A stretch of 64,000 bases of DNA from QYQL01 sp041674265. Lineage in GTDB: Bacteria > Verrucomicrobiota > Verrucomicrobiia > Chthoniobacterales > Terrimicrobiaceae. The stretch is from NCBI GenBank assembly GCA_041674265.1, contig JBAYWC010000002.1:8559-72558 (forward strand). Direction: 5' to 3'. The notes beneath the pieces were generated by a model. That model worked only from the letters and a program-made list of their open reading frames with translations. It was not told where the DNA came from and ran no database searches. Positions 1 through 8,919 of this stretch are shown here, piece after piece (within the stretch, counting starts at the first letter, position 1; each line of letters begins with the position of its first letter). A program made the translations under genes and the position numbers.

Positions 1-20
1 GGAAAAGCGGGCAAGCATCC

Positions 21-51
21 GGGCGCCTCTGTGAGAGTTGCAATCGGCGAT
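21..51 (+). repeat. dispersed repeat, copy 1
   Basis: This 31-base segment matches, in inverted orientation and with only two mismatches, the segment at 59157-59187. Both sit just upstream of a gene start. The match is seen directly; the genome-wide copy number is not known from this window. Confidence 0.6.
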
Positions 52-157
52 GGACGGCCAGGGAGCGTGTGGGGCGCGGCGGCCCGATGCGAGAGCCTGG
101 GCCCCAAGCATCCCCTGCTTGCCCGGGCAGCAGTTGCATGGTAAGAGAACGGCCTGT

Positions 158-2407
158 TTGGACAACGTCGAAAATATACGCCCGCTGGCCGCTCCCCGCT
201 TCCCGGGGAGCCGCTTCTTGGAACCGGCAGGCGCCCTCTTCGGTGATCCGGCATTCCGCTACGGCTTGAAGTTCGGTTTGGCAGGAAGTCTCGCGGTTTT
301 CCTCTCTTTGTGGGCGCGCTTGGACGAGCCCGGGTGGGCGCTCTTCACCGTTTTCGTGCTGATGGTGGCCCAATATGTGGGCGCGATTGCCGAGAAGTCT
401 ATTTTCCGTCTGATGGGAACGGTGGTGGGCGGCGTGGCCGGGTATCTGATCACCGGGGCCTTCGAGCAGGACCCGCTGATTTTTCTGGCGCTGATCGGCC
501 TGATGGTGGGTGCCTGCACGGCGCTCTTCGGCCAGAGCCGGTATCCTTATGCGTTCCTGCTCTGCGGGATGACAGCGCTCGTGGTGGCGGGAAACGGGAT
601 GGGAAATCCGGACAATTCCTGGACATTCATGCTCTCGAGGATCGAAGAGATCCTGGTGGGGATCGTGGTCACCATGGTGGTGCAAAGCGTCCTTTGGCCG
701 CGCTACGCGAGGGTGGAATTTCTCGCCCATCTGCGGGCCTCGTTTGGCGATCTGAGGGAGTGTTTGCTGGATGCCCCCGGAATCCGCGGGCAGGCGGAGG
801 GGTTTTCCGGGGCGCGCCGGGCGAGGGATTTTCCGGGGAGAATTTCCGGGCTGCGGGCGCTCCTGGAGTTCGGTTCGAGAGAAAGCCTTCATTTCCGCAG
901 GCGGTTGGAGACGTATTTCGAACTCACCGTTTGCCTCGGAAAAATCGCCGGCGCGATCGCGACGCTGCGCGAGCCGGTTCCGCCCGACTCGGCCTATCGG
1001 CGGCAGGCGGGGGAAGCGCTCGCCACTCTCCACGCCGCGCTGGCAGGGGCGCTGGAAGACTTGGCAGGCAAAACTTCTTCGCGCGCCTCCCGGGCGGCGA
1101 GGCGGACGGCCCTCTCGGAAGCGTTTGAGCAGCTGGATGGAAAATTCTACGAAATGAGAAACAACCAGGCGATCCGGAGCATCCCCGCGGACCAGGCGCT
1201 GGTCATGGGCCTGCACGTCTCCGGGCTGGATGACATCCGGGCCCGGATCGAAAAAGCCCACGAACTTCTGGATTCCCTGCCCGAGGATCCGATGCAGCGG
1301 GAATTCACCCCCATCCCCCTGGTTTCTCCCTGGCCGCCGCCTTTTTGGATCAGGGCCGGAATCAAGTCCGGGCTGGCTGTGATCGCCGCATTTCTCATCG
1401 ACAATTGGCTGAGGCCGCCCGGCGGGCCGATGTTCATCCTGGGGACATGGGTTTTCACGGCCATGAACGCGGCGAGCCCGGGCGGCCAGGGGGACCGCCG
1501 CGCCTTTCACCTCATTCCCTTGAACGTATCGGCTCTGGCGGGCCTGAGCCTCGTGCTCCTCGCCGCCAGGCCGATGCTTTCGAGTTACGCGGCGATGAAC
1601 ACGCTGATCTTCGCCTGGCTTTTTGCCTGGGGTTACATGTCTTTCAAAACGCGTGGCATGACGATCCCGATGCAGCTCGGCATGCTTGTGATCGTGGGGA
1701 TCCTCGGGCTCAACGGCCAGGAACCGATCAGCTTCCAGGCGATCGCGGGTTTCTTTTTCGGAATTGCGCTGGCGCTGGTGCTTTCGGCCTCGTTCCAGCG
1801 CCTGCTCTGGCCGTCGCTCCCGCAGTGGGAAATTCGCGACCGCTTCGCGGAGGCGACCGGCATTTGCCGCAAGATGCTGGCGCGGGAAGCCGTCCCGCTC
1901 TGGATGAAAACCCGGCTCGCCCTGATCCCCGGCGAGGTGGACGTGCGGCTGGATCACCTGGAACAACCGATCTGCCCGGAAGGGGAACCCGCCCTGCTCA
2001 GGTCCCTCATGCTTTCCATCGCGAGCCTGGGCGGCAACCTCTCCATCACGCTCGACCGATTTCCTCCCGCCGATGTTCCGGGGGATGCGCTCGAAGCCGG
2101 CAGAAAACAGATCCGACGCCTGGAGGCGCTCTTCGAAGCGCGGTTGGAGGCCGTCCAAACCGCGTTTCAGAAGGGGCAGACCCGGCAAATGGATGAAACC
2201 GAAATCCACGGCGCGATGGAAAACTGGAGGGGATGGGCTTTGGAGACCCGGAATTCCCTGCTGGAAGCCAACCGCCATCCGCTTTCGATTGCCCGGATCA
2301 CGGGATTCGCCGAGCGCTACCATTTGATGGGAGAGGGCATTCTCGAGATCGACCGGCAGTTCGCCCGCTTGCGCCTGCCCCTCTACATGGGCGATTATTC
2401 GCTGTAA
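158..2407 (+). CDS. FUSC family inner-membrane protein
   Basis: Predicted inner-membrane protein of the FUSC (fusaric acid resistance / YccS-like) family. Many members are linked to efflux of aromatic acids, but the substrate here is unknown. The protein has two blocks of hydrophobic helices (first about 150 residues and roughly residues 400-560), separated by and followed by soluble segments, the usual duplicated FUSC layout. The frame is open from an ATG at 38, but that start lies in the repeat at 21-51 and the first 40 residues are arginine- and proline-rich without similarity to the family. A TTG at 158, preceded by AAGAGA at good spacing, is therefore preferred. It stands alone; the HIT gene follows after about 115 bases. 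Confidence 0.8.
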   Translation: MDNVENIRPLAAPRFPGSRFLEPAGALFGDPAFRYGLKFGLAGSLAVFLSLWARLDEPGWALFTVFVLMVAQYVGAIAEKSIFRLMGTVVGGVAGYLITGAFEQDPLIFLALIGLMVGACTALFGQSRYPYAFLLCGMTALVVAGNGMGNPDNSWTFMLSRIEEILVGIVVTMVVQSVLWPRYARVEFLAHLRASFGDLRECLLDAPGIRGQAEGFSGARRARDFPGRISGLRALLEFGSRESLHFRRRLETYFELTVCLGKIAGAIATLREPVPPDSAYRRQAGEALATLHAALAGALEDLAGKTSSRASRAARRTALSEAFEQLDGKFYEMRNNQAIRSIPADQALVMGLHVSGLDDIRARIEKAHELLDSLPEDPMQREFTPIPLVSPWPPPFWIRAGIKSGLAVIAAFLIDNWLRPPGGPMFILGTWVFTAMNAASPGGQGDRRAFHLIPLNVSALAGLSLVLLAARPMLSSYAAMNTLIFAWLFAWGYMSFKTRGMTIPMQLGMLVIVGILGLNGQEPISFQAIAGFFFGIALALVLSASFQRLLWPSLPQWEIRDRFAEATGICRKMLAREAVPLWMKTRLALIPGEVDVRLDHLEQPICPEGEPALLRSLMLSIASLGGNLSITLDRFPPADVPGDALEAGRKQIRRLEALFEARLEAVQTAFQKGQTRQMDETEIHGAMENWRGWALETRNSLLEANRHPLSIARITGFAERYHLMGEGILEIDRQFARLRLPLYMGDYSL

Positions 2408-2523
2408 CCCGGATAAATCACAGAGGGGTGGAGCCGAACTGTTCCAGCCAATGATCCTGCGGCCATGAGATCCCTGCACGTTTTCGATTCGCAAGATTTC
2501 CAGAGCGGTTCATAATCCACGGC

Positions 2524-3039
2524 ATGAACGAAGAATTCCCCAAAGCCCATCTGGAGTCGCTGTGGTCACCGTGGCGGGTCGAGTATTTCCAGGCAGAGCA
2601 CCGGACGGGCGGGGATTTTCTCACCGAGGCCGCGCGGACGGATGACGATGCCGCCCATTTGGTCGTCACGAGAAGGAAATCCGCTTTGCTGATCATGAAC
2701 AAGTACCCCTACTCCGCAGGACATCTGATGGCTGTTCCCTATCGGAAGACTCATCGGATGGAAGATCTCACCGGGGGGGAGGTTCTCGAATTGTGGGAAC
2801 TGGCAATCCACGCGCAGAAGTTGTTGGCGCAGGCGGTCAAGGCACAGGGGTTCAATATCGGCTGGAATCTTGGGAAAGCCGCCGGAGCGGGCGTCGAGGG
2901 CCACCTCCACATCCACATCGTCCCCCGCTGGATGGGCGACTCGAACTTCATCGCCGTGATCGGAAACACCCGCATCATCCCCGAGGGCCTGCAGCCGCTC
3001 TACGAGTGCCTGGTGAAAATTCAGGGCGAACTCCCATGA
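2524..3039 (+). CDS. HIT-domain nucleotide hydrolase/transferase
   Basis: Histidine-triad protein of 171 residues. The catalytic triad motif HLHIHIVPRW (H-x-H-x-H-x-x) lies near residue 125 and is preceded by the typical N-terminal segment ending in a PYSAGHLMAVPYR stretch. Family members hydrolyse or transfer nucleotidyl groups from substrates such as Ap4A or adenylated intermediates; the exact substrate is not shown by the sequence. The stop codon overlaps the start of the downstream avtA remnant (ATGA at 3036-3039), so the two were once a translationally coupled pair. Confidence 0.9.
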   Translation: MNEEFPKAHLESLWSPWRVEYFQAEHRTGGDFLTEAARTDDDAAHLVVTRRKSALLIMNKYPYSAGHLMAVPYRKTHRMEDLTGGEVLELWELAIHAQKLLAQAVKAQGFNIGWNLGKAAGAGVEGHLHIHIVPRWMGDSNFIAVIGNTRIIPEGLQPLYECLVKIQGELP

Positions 3040-3814
3040 CGTTCTCGTCTCGCGGGCGGATTCTGGCGGGAGGAAGCGGCATCGAGCAATTGATGGACGA
3101 TCTCGGGCACGCGCTGGCCGCCTCGGGCGCTTCGCCCCACATGCTCGGAGGGGGAAACCCGGCCCACATCCCGGGCATGGAGGAAATCTGGCGCCGCCGC
3201 ATGGAGGAGATCACCGGCGATCCGCCGCGCGCTCGCCATTTACGATCCGCCACGCGGAAACCCCGGCTGCATCCGCTGGCTGGCGGAACTCCTCCGGGAA
3301 GAATGCGGCTGGCTTCGGGCTTCCCGGCACGAGAACCGCCTTCGTGGTCGGGCCGCCGGAAATTGCCTCGGCGATTTCCTCGATGATGGCGGTCACCGGC
3401 CTCGCGAACGGGAACTTTGGCCAGGCGATCGCCGGGCCGCTCCTCGAGAGCCGGCAGGTCCTCGGCCTGGGCCGGGAAGTGATCAGGCCGTTCTATCTTC
3501 GAAAACGGAACGCGGCACTGGCAGACATCGCCGAGTTTTTTCCGGGCGACATACCCTACGCGCTGCACGAGAGCGAAGGGGCCATGTTCCTCTGGATCTG
3601 GGTCGAAAATTCCCGGCGTTCCTCCCGCGAACTCTACGAAAACCTCAAGAAACGCGGCGTCCTGGTGGTTCCCGGAGAGTACTTTTTCTTCGGCCTGCCT
3701 GAAGACGGTTGGAGACACCGCCACGAATGCCTGGGGGTTTCTTTCGCCATGCCGGACGAGGAAGTCCGCGCAGGGCTGCGGATCATCGCCGAGGAGATCG
3801 CCTGTGAACGCTAA
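3036..3814 (+). pseudogene. avtA: decayed valine-pyruvate aminotransferase (avtA)
   Basis: Remnant of an AvtA-type PLP aminotransferase (about 417 residues in E. coli; here only about 259 codons). Three frames are needed to follow it. The N-terminus (MLGGGNPAHIPGMEEIW) runs in the frame of 3036. From about 3232 an IYDPPRGNPGCIRWLAELL block is in the next frame. From about 3317 GLPGTRTAFVVGPPEIASA continues in the third frame to the TAA at 3814. The roughly 150-residue middle, which carries most of the PLP pocket and the catalytic lysine, is missing at about 3312-3316. Two frameshifts plus an internal deletion make it non-functional. It overlaps the HIT stop by ATGA and the convergent M23 gene by 4 bases. 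Confidence 0.85.
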
Positions 3815-4557
3815 AAATCCTCGAATCGGTTGACCCGGAACGGGCTCTTCCGTTCCGGCGGAGGTTTCAAGGAGGCCGGTTTGCCCGGAGATGTCTTGGC
3901 ATTGCCACGCAGGACCGATTCGTCGGTCGGAGGGGAAACGACATTTCCCGTCCTGTAGGTATTGACAGCGATCATCGCGCTGCGGCCTCCGCCGGCAAGC
4001 TTCCGCCGGGAGGCGATGAATTCGCCGGGACGGTAATAATTTGTGAGATCCCGGCGGAACGCGGACCGGTTGATCCCGATATCCAGGTTTTTTCGGATTT
4101 CAAAATGCAGGTGCGCGACATACATGCCGCGGTTCGTTCCGATCGTCCCGACCTGTTGTCCGCGCGTCATTTGTTGGCCCTCCCGGACCACGATTTTATC
4201 CAGGTGGGCATACATCGAGTCCACCGTCTGCAACCGCCCATTTTCCATGAAGATGTGCCGGATCAAAACCACATTCCCCCACCCCATGCGGGCATCGCGG
4301 GCAAACGTGACATATCCGTTGGCGATCGCATAGACCGGCGCGCCCAAATCGCTGTTGCCGCCGTGAAGCCCATTCCAATCCTCCCCCGGATGGTAGGGGA
4401 GGAACCCGCGCGACTTGTAGTAGCCCTCGGCATCCGGCTTCCCAACCGGCTGGTCGAATCCGTCAGCGATCCGCGTCCGCACCTGATCCGGTTGCGGGGC
4501 AGCAACGAGACCCGACAGCAGGCAGAGAAGGGCGATCCAAAAAAACCATCTTCGCAT
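3811..4557 (-). CDS. secreted M23 family metallopeptidase
   Basis: Peptidoglycan endopeptidase of the LytM/M23 family, 248 residues. An N-terminal signal peptide (about residues 1-20, MRRWFFWIALLCLLSGLVAA) precedes the peptidase domain. Zinc-ligand motifs are visible: HPGEDWN (H-x3-D type, about residue 56) and HLHFEIR (H-x-H, about residue 151). It likely cuts peptide cross-links in the periplasm. It diverges from the penicillin-binding protein gene at 4737 across a 179-base region that should hold both promoters, a sensible pairing of wall synthesis and wall cleavage. Confidence 0.9.
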   Translation of the reverse strand: MRRWFFWIALLCLLSGLVAAPQPDQVRTRIADGFDQPVGKPDAEGYYKSRGFLPYHPGEDWNGLHGGNSDLGAPVYAIANGYVTFARDARMGWGNVVLIRHIFMENGRLQTVDSMYAHLDKIVVREGQQMTRGQQVGTIGTNRGMYVAHLHFEIRKNLDIGINRSAFRRDLTNYYRPGEFIASRRKLAGGGRSAMIAVNTYRTGNVVSPPTDESVLRGNAKTSPGKPASLKPPPERKSPFRVNRFEDF

Positions 4558-4736
4558 GGACCGCTCAAATTACGATGCGGACGGGCAATGCGCAACAACT
4601 CCTCTGCCTTTGGCCTTGCTCTTCGAGGGCGGGCTTGGCACAGGGGATCGATGGCCGGACCGTCCGCTTGCGATTTTGACGCAAAATTTTCGCCCCAACG
4701 ATCCGGGAATGGCCGGCGGGCACGAATTGCGCTTGA

Positions 4737-6659
4737 ATGAAAAAACCAGTGCCGAAACGAATCCCAGTCCGGGCGAAAAAGCGGAAAAAATCCTCCCTGC
4801 GGAGACGCAGGCACCGGGTATCGGGTGCCCTGTTGAAAATCGGGCTGGTAACCCTGCTTCTTTGGGCCGTGGTGGGGCTCTTTTATTATGCCTGGGCGTT
4901 GGGCTTCGATCTGCGGACGATCCACGAGATGGACCAGCGGTCGGTCGTTTATGATTTCCAGGGAAACTTTTACAGCCGGCTGGCGGGCGAGAACCGCATC
5001 GTCGTTCCGTTCGACAAGGTCTCGAACGATTTTGTCAACGCGCTCATCAGCCGTGAGGACACCCGGTTCTACAGGCACCACGGGGTGGATCCGATCGGGG
5101 TCGCCCGCGCCGTGGTGCGGAACCTCGTTCTCGGCGGCTTCCGCGAGGGCGCCAGCACGATCACCCAGCAACTCGCCCGCAACAGCTTTCCCCTCGGAGG
5201 AAAAAACCTCCACCGCAAACTGATCGAGGCCGCGCTGGCCTTCCGGATCGAAACCGAGCTGACGAAGGAAGAGATCCTCGAAGCGTATATGAACCGGATC
5301 TATTTCGGCTCCGGCACCTATGGAATCGAGGCGGCCAGCCAGACCTACTTCGGCAAGCCGGCTTCGCGGCTGAATTTGCACCAGTCGGCCACGCTGGCCG
5401 GATTGATCCGGAGCCCGGGCCGGTTTTCGCCGCTCAACAATCCGAAAGGGTCCGTGCGCGAAAGAAACACGGTTCTGAAAAGAATGTCCGACATCGGTCT
5501 CATCACGGGCGCCCAACGGGACGAGGCCCAGGCCGAGGAACTTGTCACCGTTTCGAAAACGCGCATTTCCCTCGAGGACAACTGGGCGATGGATGCCATC
5601 CTCCGCGATCTCGACATGGTCCTCGATCCGGGCCAGATGGATGCGGGCGGGCTGAAAATTTATTCCACCATCGACGGGGGGCTCCAGAAATCCGCGGAAG
5701 AATCCGTCGCCAGGCGGCTCCGTGAAATCGAATCCCAGCCCGGCTACCCGCACCGGCCGGCGGGCGCCTTTGCGGGCAAAGCGTTGGATGCGGAAAAATC
5801 CGCCCCCTACCTGGAGGCGGCGGCCCTCGCGATGGACAACGAATCGGGCGGGATTCGCGCGATTGTGGGAGGCCGCGACTACGGGCGCAGCAAGTTCCAC
5901 CGCGCGCTCTTCGGCCGCCGTCAGATCGGCTCGACGGTCAAGCCGTTTGTTTATGCCGAGGCGTTCGAGAAGGGGCTGAACCCCTCGGATCCGGTGGACG
6001 ACGGCAGGCTTGGCCCCGGGGAAATTCCTTCCCGCTACGGGGCCTATGACCCCGCGAACTCCGATGGAACGTATTTGGGAATCCGCCCGGCAGGCGATGG
6101 GCTGGTGGATTCCCGGAACACGATGACCGTGCGCATCGGACTGCGCGCCGGAATCGACGACATCGCCGATCTCATCACGCGGGTGGGCCTCTGCAAAAAG
6201 CCGCCCCGCTACCCTTCCTTGTGCCTGGGGACCTTCGAAACGAATCTCAAGGACCTCACCGCGGCCTACACCGTCTTTGCGACCGGGGGCACGAAACTCC
6301 AACCTTATCTCATCGAGCGCGTGACCGATGCCGAGGGCCATCTGCTGTACAAGGCGACCGGCGGGCGTCTCCGGATTTTCTCCCCCCAGGCCGCCAAAAT
6401 GACCACGGAACTGCTCGGGGAGGTTGTCGGGAGGGGAACCGCCTCGCGAGCCCATGATCTCGGGCTGCGCGGCGCCGCTGCGGGGAAGACAGGGACCACC
6501 GACAAGTTCGTCGATGCCTGGTTTCTCGGCTTCGATTCCCGGCTGACATGCGGGGTCTGGGTCGGATTCGATCAGCCCAAAACCATCCGCCCCGGCGGCT
6601 ACGGCGCCACCCTCGCCCTCCCGATCTGGGTGGATATCATCCAGGCGGCGAAAAAATAA
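4737..6659 (+). CDS. class A penicillin-binding protein (glycosyltransferase/transpeptidase)
   Basis: Bifunctional peptidoglycan synthase of 640 residues. A basic cytoplasmic tail (1-30) and one membrane helix (about 31-51) precede a GT51 domain with the catalytic motif EDTRFYRHHG (E107) and GASTITQQLARN (138-149). The transpeptidase domain has all three motifs: STVK (catalytic S399), SRN (459-461) and KTG (584-586). The length suits a compact PBP1-type enzyme without large extra domains. It polymerises lipid II and cross-links the peptides in the periplasm. Start: ATG 4737 is the only one giving the basic tail before the membrane helix. Confidence 0.95.
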   Translation: MKKPVPKRIPVRAKKRKKSSLRRRRHRVSGALLKIGLVTLLLWAVVGLFYYAWALGFDLRTIHEMDQRSVVYDFQGNFYSRLAGENRIVVPFDKVSNDFVNALISREDTRFYRHHGVDPIGVARAVVRNLVLGGFREGASTITQQLARNSFPLGGKNLHRKLIEAALAFRIETELTKEEILEAYMNRIYFGSGTYGIEAASQTYFGKPASRLNLHQSATLAGLIRSPGRFSPLNNPKGSVRERNTVLKRMSDIGLITGAQRDEAQAEELVTVSKTRISLEDNWAMDAILRDLDMVLDPGQMDAGGLKIYSTIDGGLQKSAEESVARRLREIESQPGYPHRPAGAFAGKALDAEKSAPYLEAAALAMDNESGGIRAIVGGRDYGRSKFHRALFGRRQIGSTVKPFVYAEAFEKGLNPSDPVDDGRLGPGEIPSRYGAYDPANSDGTYLGIRPAGDGLVDSRNTMTVRIGLRAGIDDIADLITRVGLCKKPPRYPSLCLGTFETNLKDLTAAYTVFATGGTKLQPYLIERVTDAEGHLLYKATGGRLRIFSPQAAKMTTELLGEVVGRGTASRAHDLGLRGAAAGKTGTTDKFVDAWFLGFDSRLTCGVWVGFDQPKTIRPGGYGATLALPIWVDIIQAAKK

Positions 6660-6684
6660 ACGCGTTGATAATCTGATTTTAAGC

Positions 6685-7422
6685 TCACCGGTCCGATTTG
6701 GGGCCTTCTTTGAGCTTCACAAAAGTCACCCGCCCGGTTTTCAAATCCTGAAGGCCGCCGACGAGCGCGATCTGCCCGTTCTCCAGCATGGAACTCAGGA
6801 TCTTGCTTTTCTTCAGGATGGCCCGCATCTGCACGATGACATTCTCCACGGTTGCCCGCTCGACAAGGATTTTATTGTCCGAGGAGCGTGCGCCACCTGT
6901 CTCCCGCTCCGCGACCGCCACGGCAGGCTCGATCTTTTTAAGCAATCCGGTCAGTTTGCCCAACTCCACCCTGTCCACGGCCCCTCTCACCGCGCCGCAG
7001 GAGTTGTGTCCAACGACGGCGATCAGCTTGGCCCCGGCCACCTTGCAGGAAAACTCAAGGCTGCCCACGATGTCGTCGTTCACCACATTGCCGGCCACGC
7101 GCGCGCAGAAAATGTCGCCGATGCCCTGATCAAAGACCTGCTCCGGCGCTGTGCGCGAGTCCAGGCAGCAGACGATTGCCGCATAGGGATATTGCCCAGC
7201 CGCCGTGACGCGGGCTTCCTCCAGCAGGTCGCGATGCGCCGGGCGTCCAGCCACGAAACGATGATTCCCCTCCTTGAGCCGCAGCAAGGCGTCTCTCGGG
7301 GTCATCGCGTCCTGGCTCGCCTTGGTCATCACCGCTGCGGCCGACGGAGCCTCGCCGTGGGAAGACGAGCTGGTGACGATGACCAGAGCCAGGCAGGCAA
7401 ATGGGAGCGAAGTGATTTTCAT
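6685..7422 (-). CDS. secreted beta-carbonic anhydrase
   Basis: Beta-class carbonic anhydrase (CO2 + H2O to bicarbonate and a proton). Zinc ligands are present in CCLDSRTAPEQVF (C-x-D-S-R) and HNSCGAV (H-x2-C). From the ATG at 7422 the protein begins with a hydrophobic signal peptide (MKITSLPFACLALVIVTSSSS), so the enzyme is predicted to be exported. The frame remains open 24 codons further upstream, but those residues would mask the signal peptide. No Shine-Dalgarno sequence is evident. It converges with the penicillin-binding protein gene with only 25 bases between stops. Confidence 0.9.
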   Translation of the reverse strand: MKITSLPFACLALVIVTSSSSHGEAPSAAAVMTKASQDAMTPRDALLRLKEGNHRFVAGRPAHRDLLEEARVTAAGQYPYAAIVCCLDSRTAPEQVFDQGIGDIFCARVAGNVVNDDIVGSLEFSCKVAGAKLIAVVGHNSCGAVRGAVDRVELGKLTGLLKKIEPAVAVAERETGGARSSDNKILVERATVENVIVQMRAILKKSKILSSMLENGQIALVGGLQDLKTGRVTFVKLKEGPKSDR

Positions 7423-7507
7423 GAGAGGTAATTTGTGAGGGAAGGCTTGCAAATGGATGAAAACAAGAGAGCCAACTTTTGTGTAAAAAAACAAGCGGAT
7501 TGTTTAT

Positions 7508-7568
7508 CCCGAATTCAGCGATTCCTCACGCAGGGTCACAGAGATCGCGGAGAAAAGCGGTTTTCGGG
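7508..7568 (+). repeat. dispersed repeat, CCCGAATTCAGCGATTC type, copy 1
   Basis: The element begins CCCGAATTCAGCGATTC and ends GCGGTTTTCGGG, with terminal CCCGAA/TTCGGG complementarity. The same two ends bound the segment at 58788-58839, with a different interior. It lies in the roughly 370-base gap between the carbonic anhydrase and the small basic protein gene, where no other gene is visible. Confidence 0.65.
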
Positions 7569-7749
7569 TTTATCACAACTGTTCTCGCGATACGGACTTG
7601 CGGTCCGACAAAAGCATTGCCGCAAAATGGAATGTTTTGCGGAGCGTTGTGTTATTGTAACAAATTTACAATAAAAGAGTTCTGGAGCATAGAAACCCCG
7701 TAACGGCCCCAGGCCCGTCCAGCAGTCTGTATTCGCCAAATGGTGCCCG

Positions 7750-7770
7750 CCGGAGGCGGAAAGCCTCCGG
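7750..7770. terminator. strong hairpin downstream of the small basic protein gene
   Basis: A perfect 8-bp stem (CCGGAGGC / GCCTCCGG) with a 5-base loop lies 21 bases past the stop of the minus-strand gene ending at 7792. There is no clear T-run, so the terminator role is an inference from position and stem strength. Confidence 0.5.
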
Positions 7771-7791
7771 GGCGTCGTCAAACCAAGCCGG

Positions 7792-7896
7792 TTACGACTT
7801 GTAGCGCAACCGCTTCTTGTGGCGGTTTTCTTTCATGCGCTTGCGTCGCTTGTGCTTCGCGATCTTCGATTTTCTTTTCTTCTTTAATGAACCCAT
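7792..7896 (-). CDS. AURKAIP1/COX24-type basic ribosome-associated protein
   Basis: A 34-residue, lysine/arginine-rich protein beginning MGSLKKKRKSKIAKHKRRKR and ending HKKRLRYKS. The pattern matches the small AURKAIP1/COX24-domain proteins of Bacteroidota, Verrucomicrobiota and actinobacteria. The mycobacterial relative is a small-subunit ribosomal protein (bS22) and the mitochondrial relative is mS38. A structural role in the small ribosomal subunit is therefore likely but is inferred. It follows hisG by 15 bases on the same strand and is followed by a hairpin, so it may be co-transcribed with hisG. Its short length makes it easy to miss. Confidence 0.75.
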   Translation of the reverse strand: MGSLKKKRKSKIAKHKRRKRMKENRHKKRLRYKS

Positions 7897-7911
7897 GGGA
7901 TTGCGGGGATG

Positions 7912-8790
7912 CTAGTAGACAACTTTGTTGAGCGGATACTCGATGATCCCCTCTGCCCCGAGTGTTTTCAGTTTCGGAACGATCTCGCGGACGACTTTTT
8001 CTTCAATCACCGTCTCGATGGCGACCCATCCGGGTTGCGCCAGGGGCGAAACTGTAGGATTCCTCAATGCCGGAAGCGCCTCAAGCAAATTCTTCAGGCT
8101 TTTTTCGGGGAGGTTCATTTTCAGCCCGACGAGGTCCCTCGCCGCGAGCGCCCCGCGCAGAAGCAGGGCGAGGGTGTCGATCTTCTGGCGTTTCCAAGGA
8201 TCCGCAAAAGCCTGGCTGGACGCGAAGAGCGCCGGATACGATTCCATGAGCGTGTCCACAATCCGGAGCTTGTTGGCCCGGAGCGAGGAACCGGTCTCGG
8301 TGATGTCCACGATCGCATCCACGAGGTCCGGAACCTTGACCTCGGTCGCGCCCCACGAGAACTCGACCTCGGCCTGGACTCCGGCGCGCTCAAAAAACCT
8401 CCGCGTGATTCCCACGGCCTCCGTGGCCACGCGCTTGCCTTCGAGGTCCTTCACCGTGCGGATCGGGGAATCCTCCGGGACGACGAGCACCCAGCGGGTC
8501 GGACTCGAACTCGCCTTGCTGTAGGCCAGGCTCACGACTTCCTCGATTTTGGATTCGTTCTCCTCGACCCAGTCGCGGCCGGTGATTCCGCAATCGAGAT
8601 ACCCATGCTCGATGTAGCGGCTGATTTCCTGGGCCCGGAGAAGCCGGACGCGCATCTCCGGGTCGTCCACGGCCGGGCGATACGAGCGGCTCGATCCCGC
8701 GATCGCGAAGCCGGCTTTGGCAAAAAGGGATATGGTGGGTTCCATCAAGCTTCCCGAGGGAAGCCCGACAGTGAGAATATTTTCTTCCAT
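7912..8790 (-). CDS. hisG: ATP phosphoribosyltransferase (long form)
   Basis: First enzyme of histidine synthesis: ATP + PRPP to phosphoribosyl-ATP. The protein has 292 residues, matching the long HisG form with a C-terminal regulatory domain, which does not need HisZ. N-terminal LTVGLPSGSL and central VDAIVDITETGSSLRANKL (PRPP-binding loop) are typical, and the last about 75 residues are the ACT-like feedback domain. The start ATG at 8790 begins exactly at family homology. The frame is open upstream to 9294, but that part is antisense to hemE. No other his gene is nearby. Confidence 0.95.
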   Translation of the reverse strand: MEENILTVGLPSGSLMEPTISLFAKAGFAIAGSSRSYRPAVDDPEMRVRLLRAQEISRYIEHGYLDCGITGRDWVEENESKIEEVVSLAYSKASSSPTRWVLVVPEDSPIRTVKDLEGKRVATEAVGITRRFFERAGVQAEVEFSWGATEVKVPDLVDAIVDITETGSSLRANKLRIVDTLMESYPALFASSQAFADPWKRQKIDTLALLLRGALAARDLVGLKMNLPEKSLKNLLEALPALRNPTVSPLAQPGWVAIETVIEEKVVREIVPKLKTLGAEGIIEYPLNKVVY

Positions 8791-8919
8791 GCGAGCCGGG
8801 CAGTCTAAGCGGAAACCTTCGTTCTTGGCATGCAAATTCTCGCTTGGGGGTTTGCCTGCAGATGCTCTATCCTTGATTTTTTGCCAGCCTCCATTCCTGT
8901 GAACCCCGCCCCGACTCCC

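Noticed and set aside
4263..6455. 730-codon open frame opposite the penicillin-binding protein gene
   Set aside because: High-GC antisense shadow: no motifs, and the other strand has a complete motif-verified protein.
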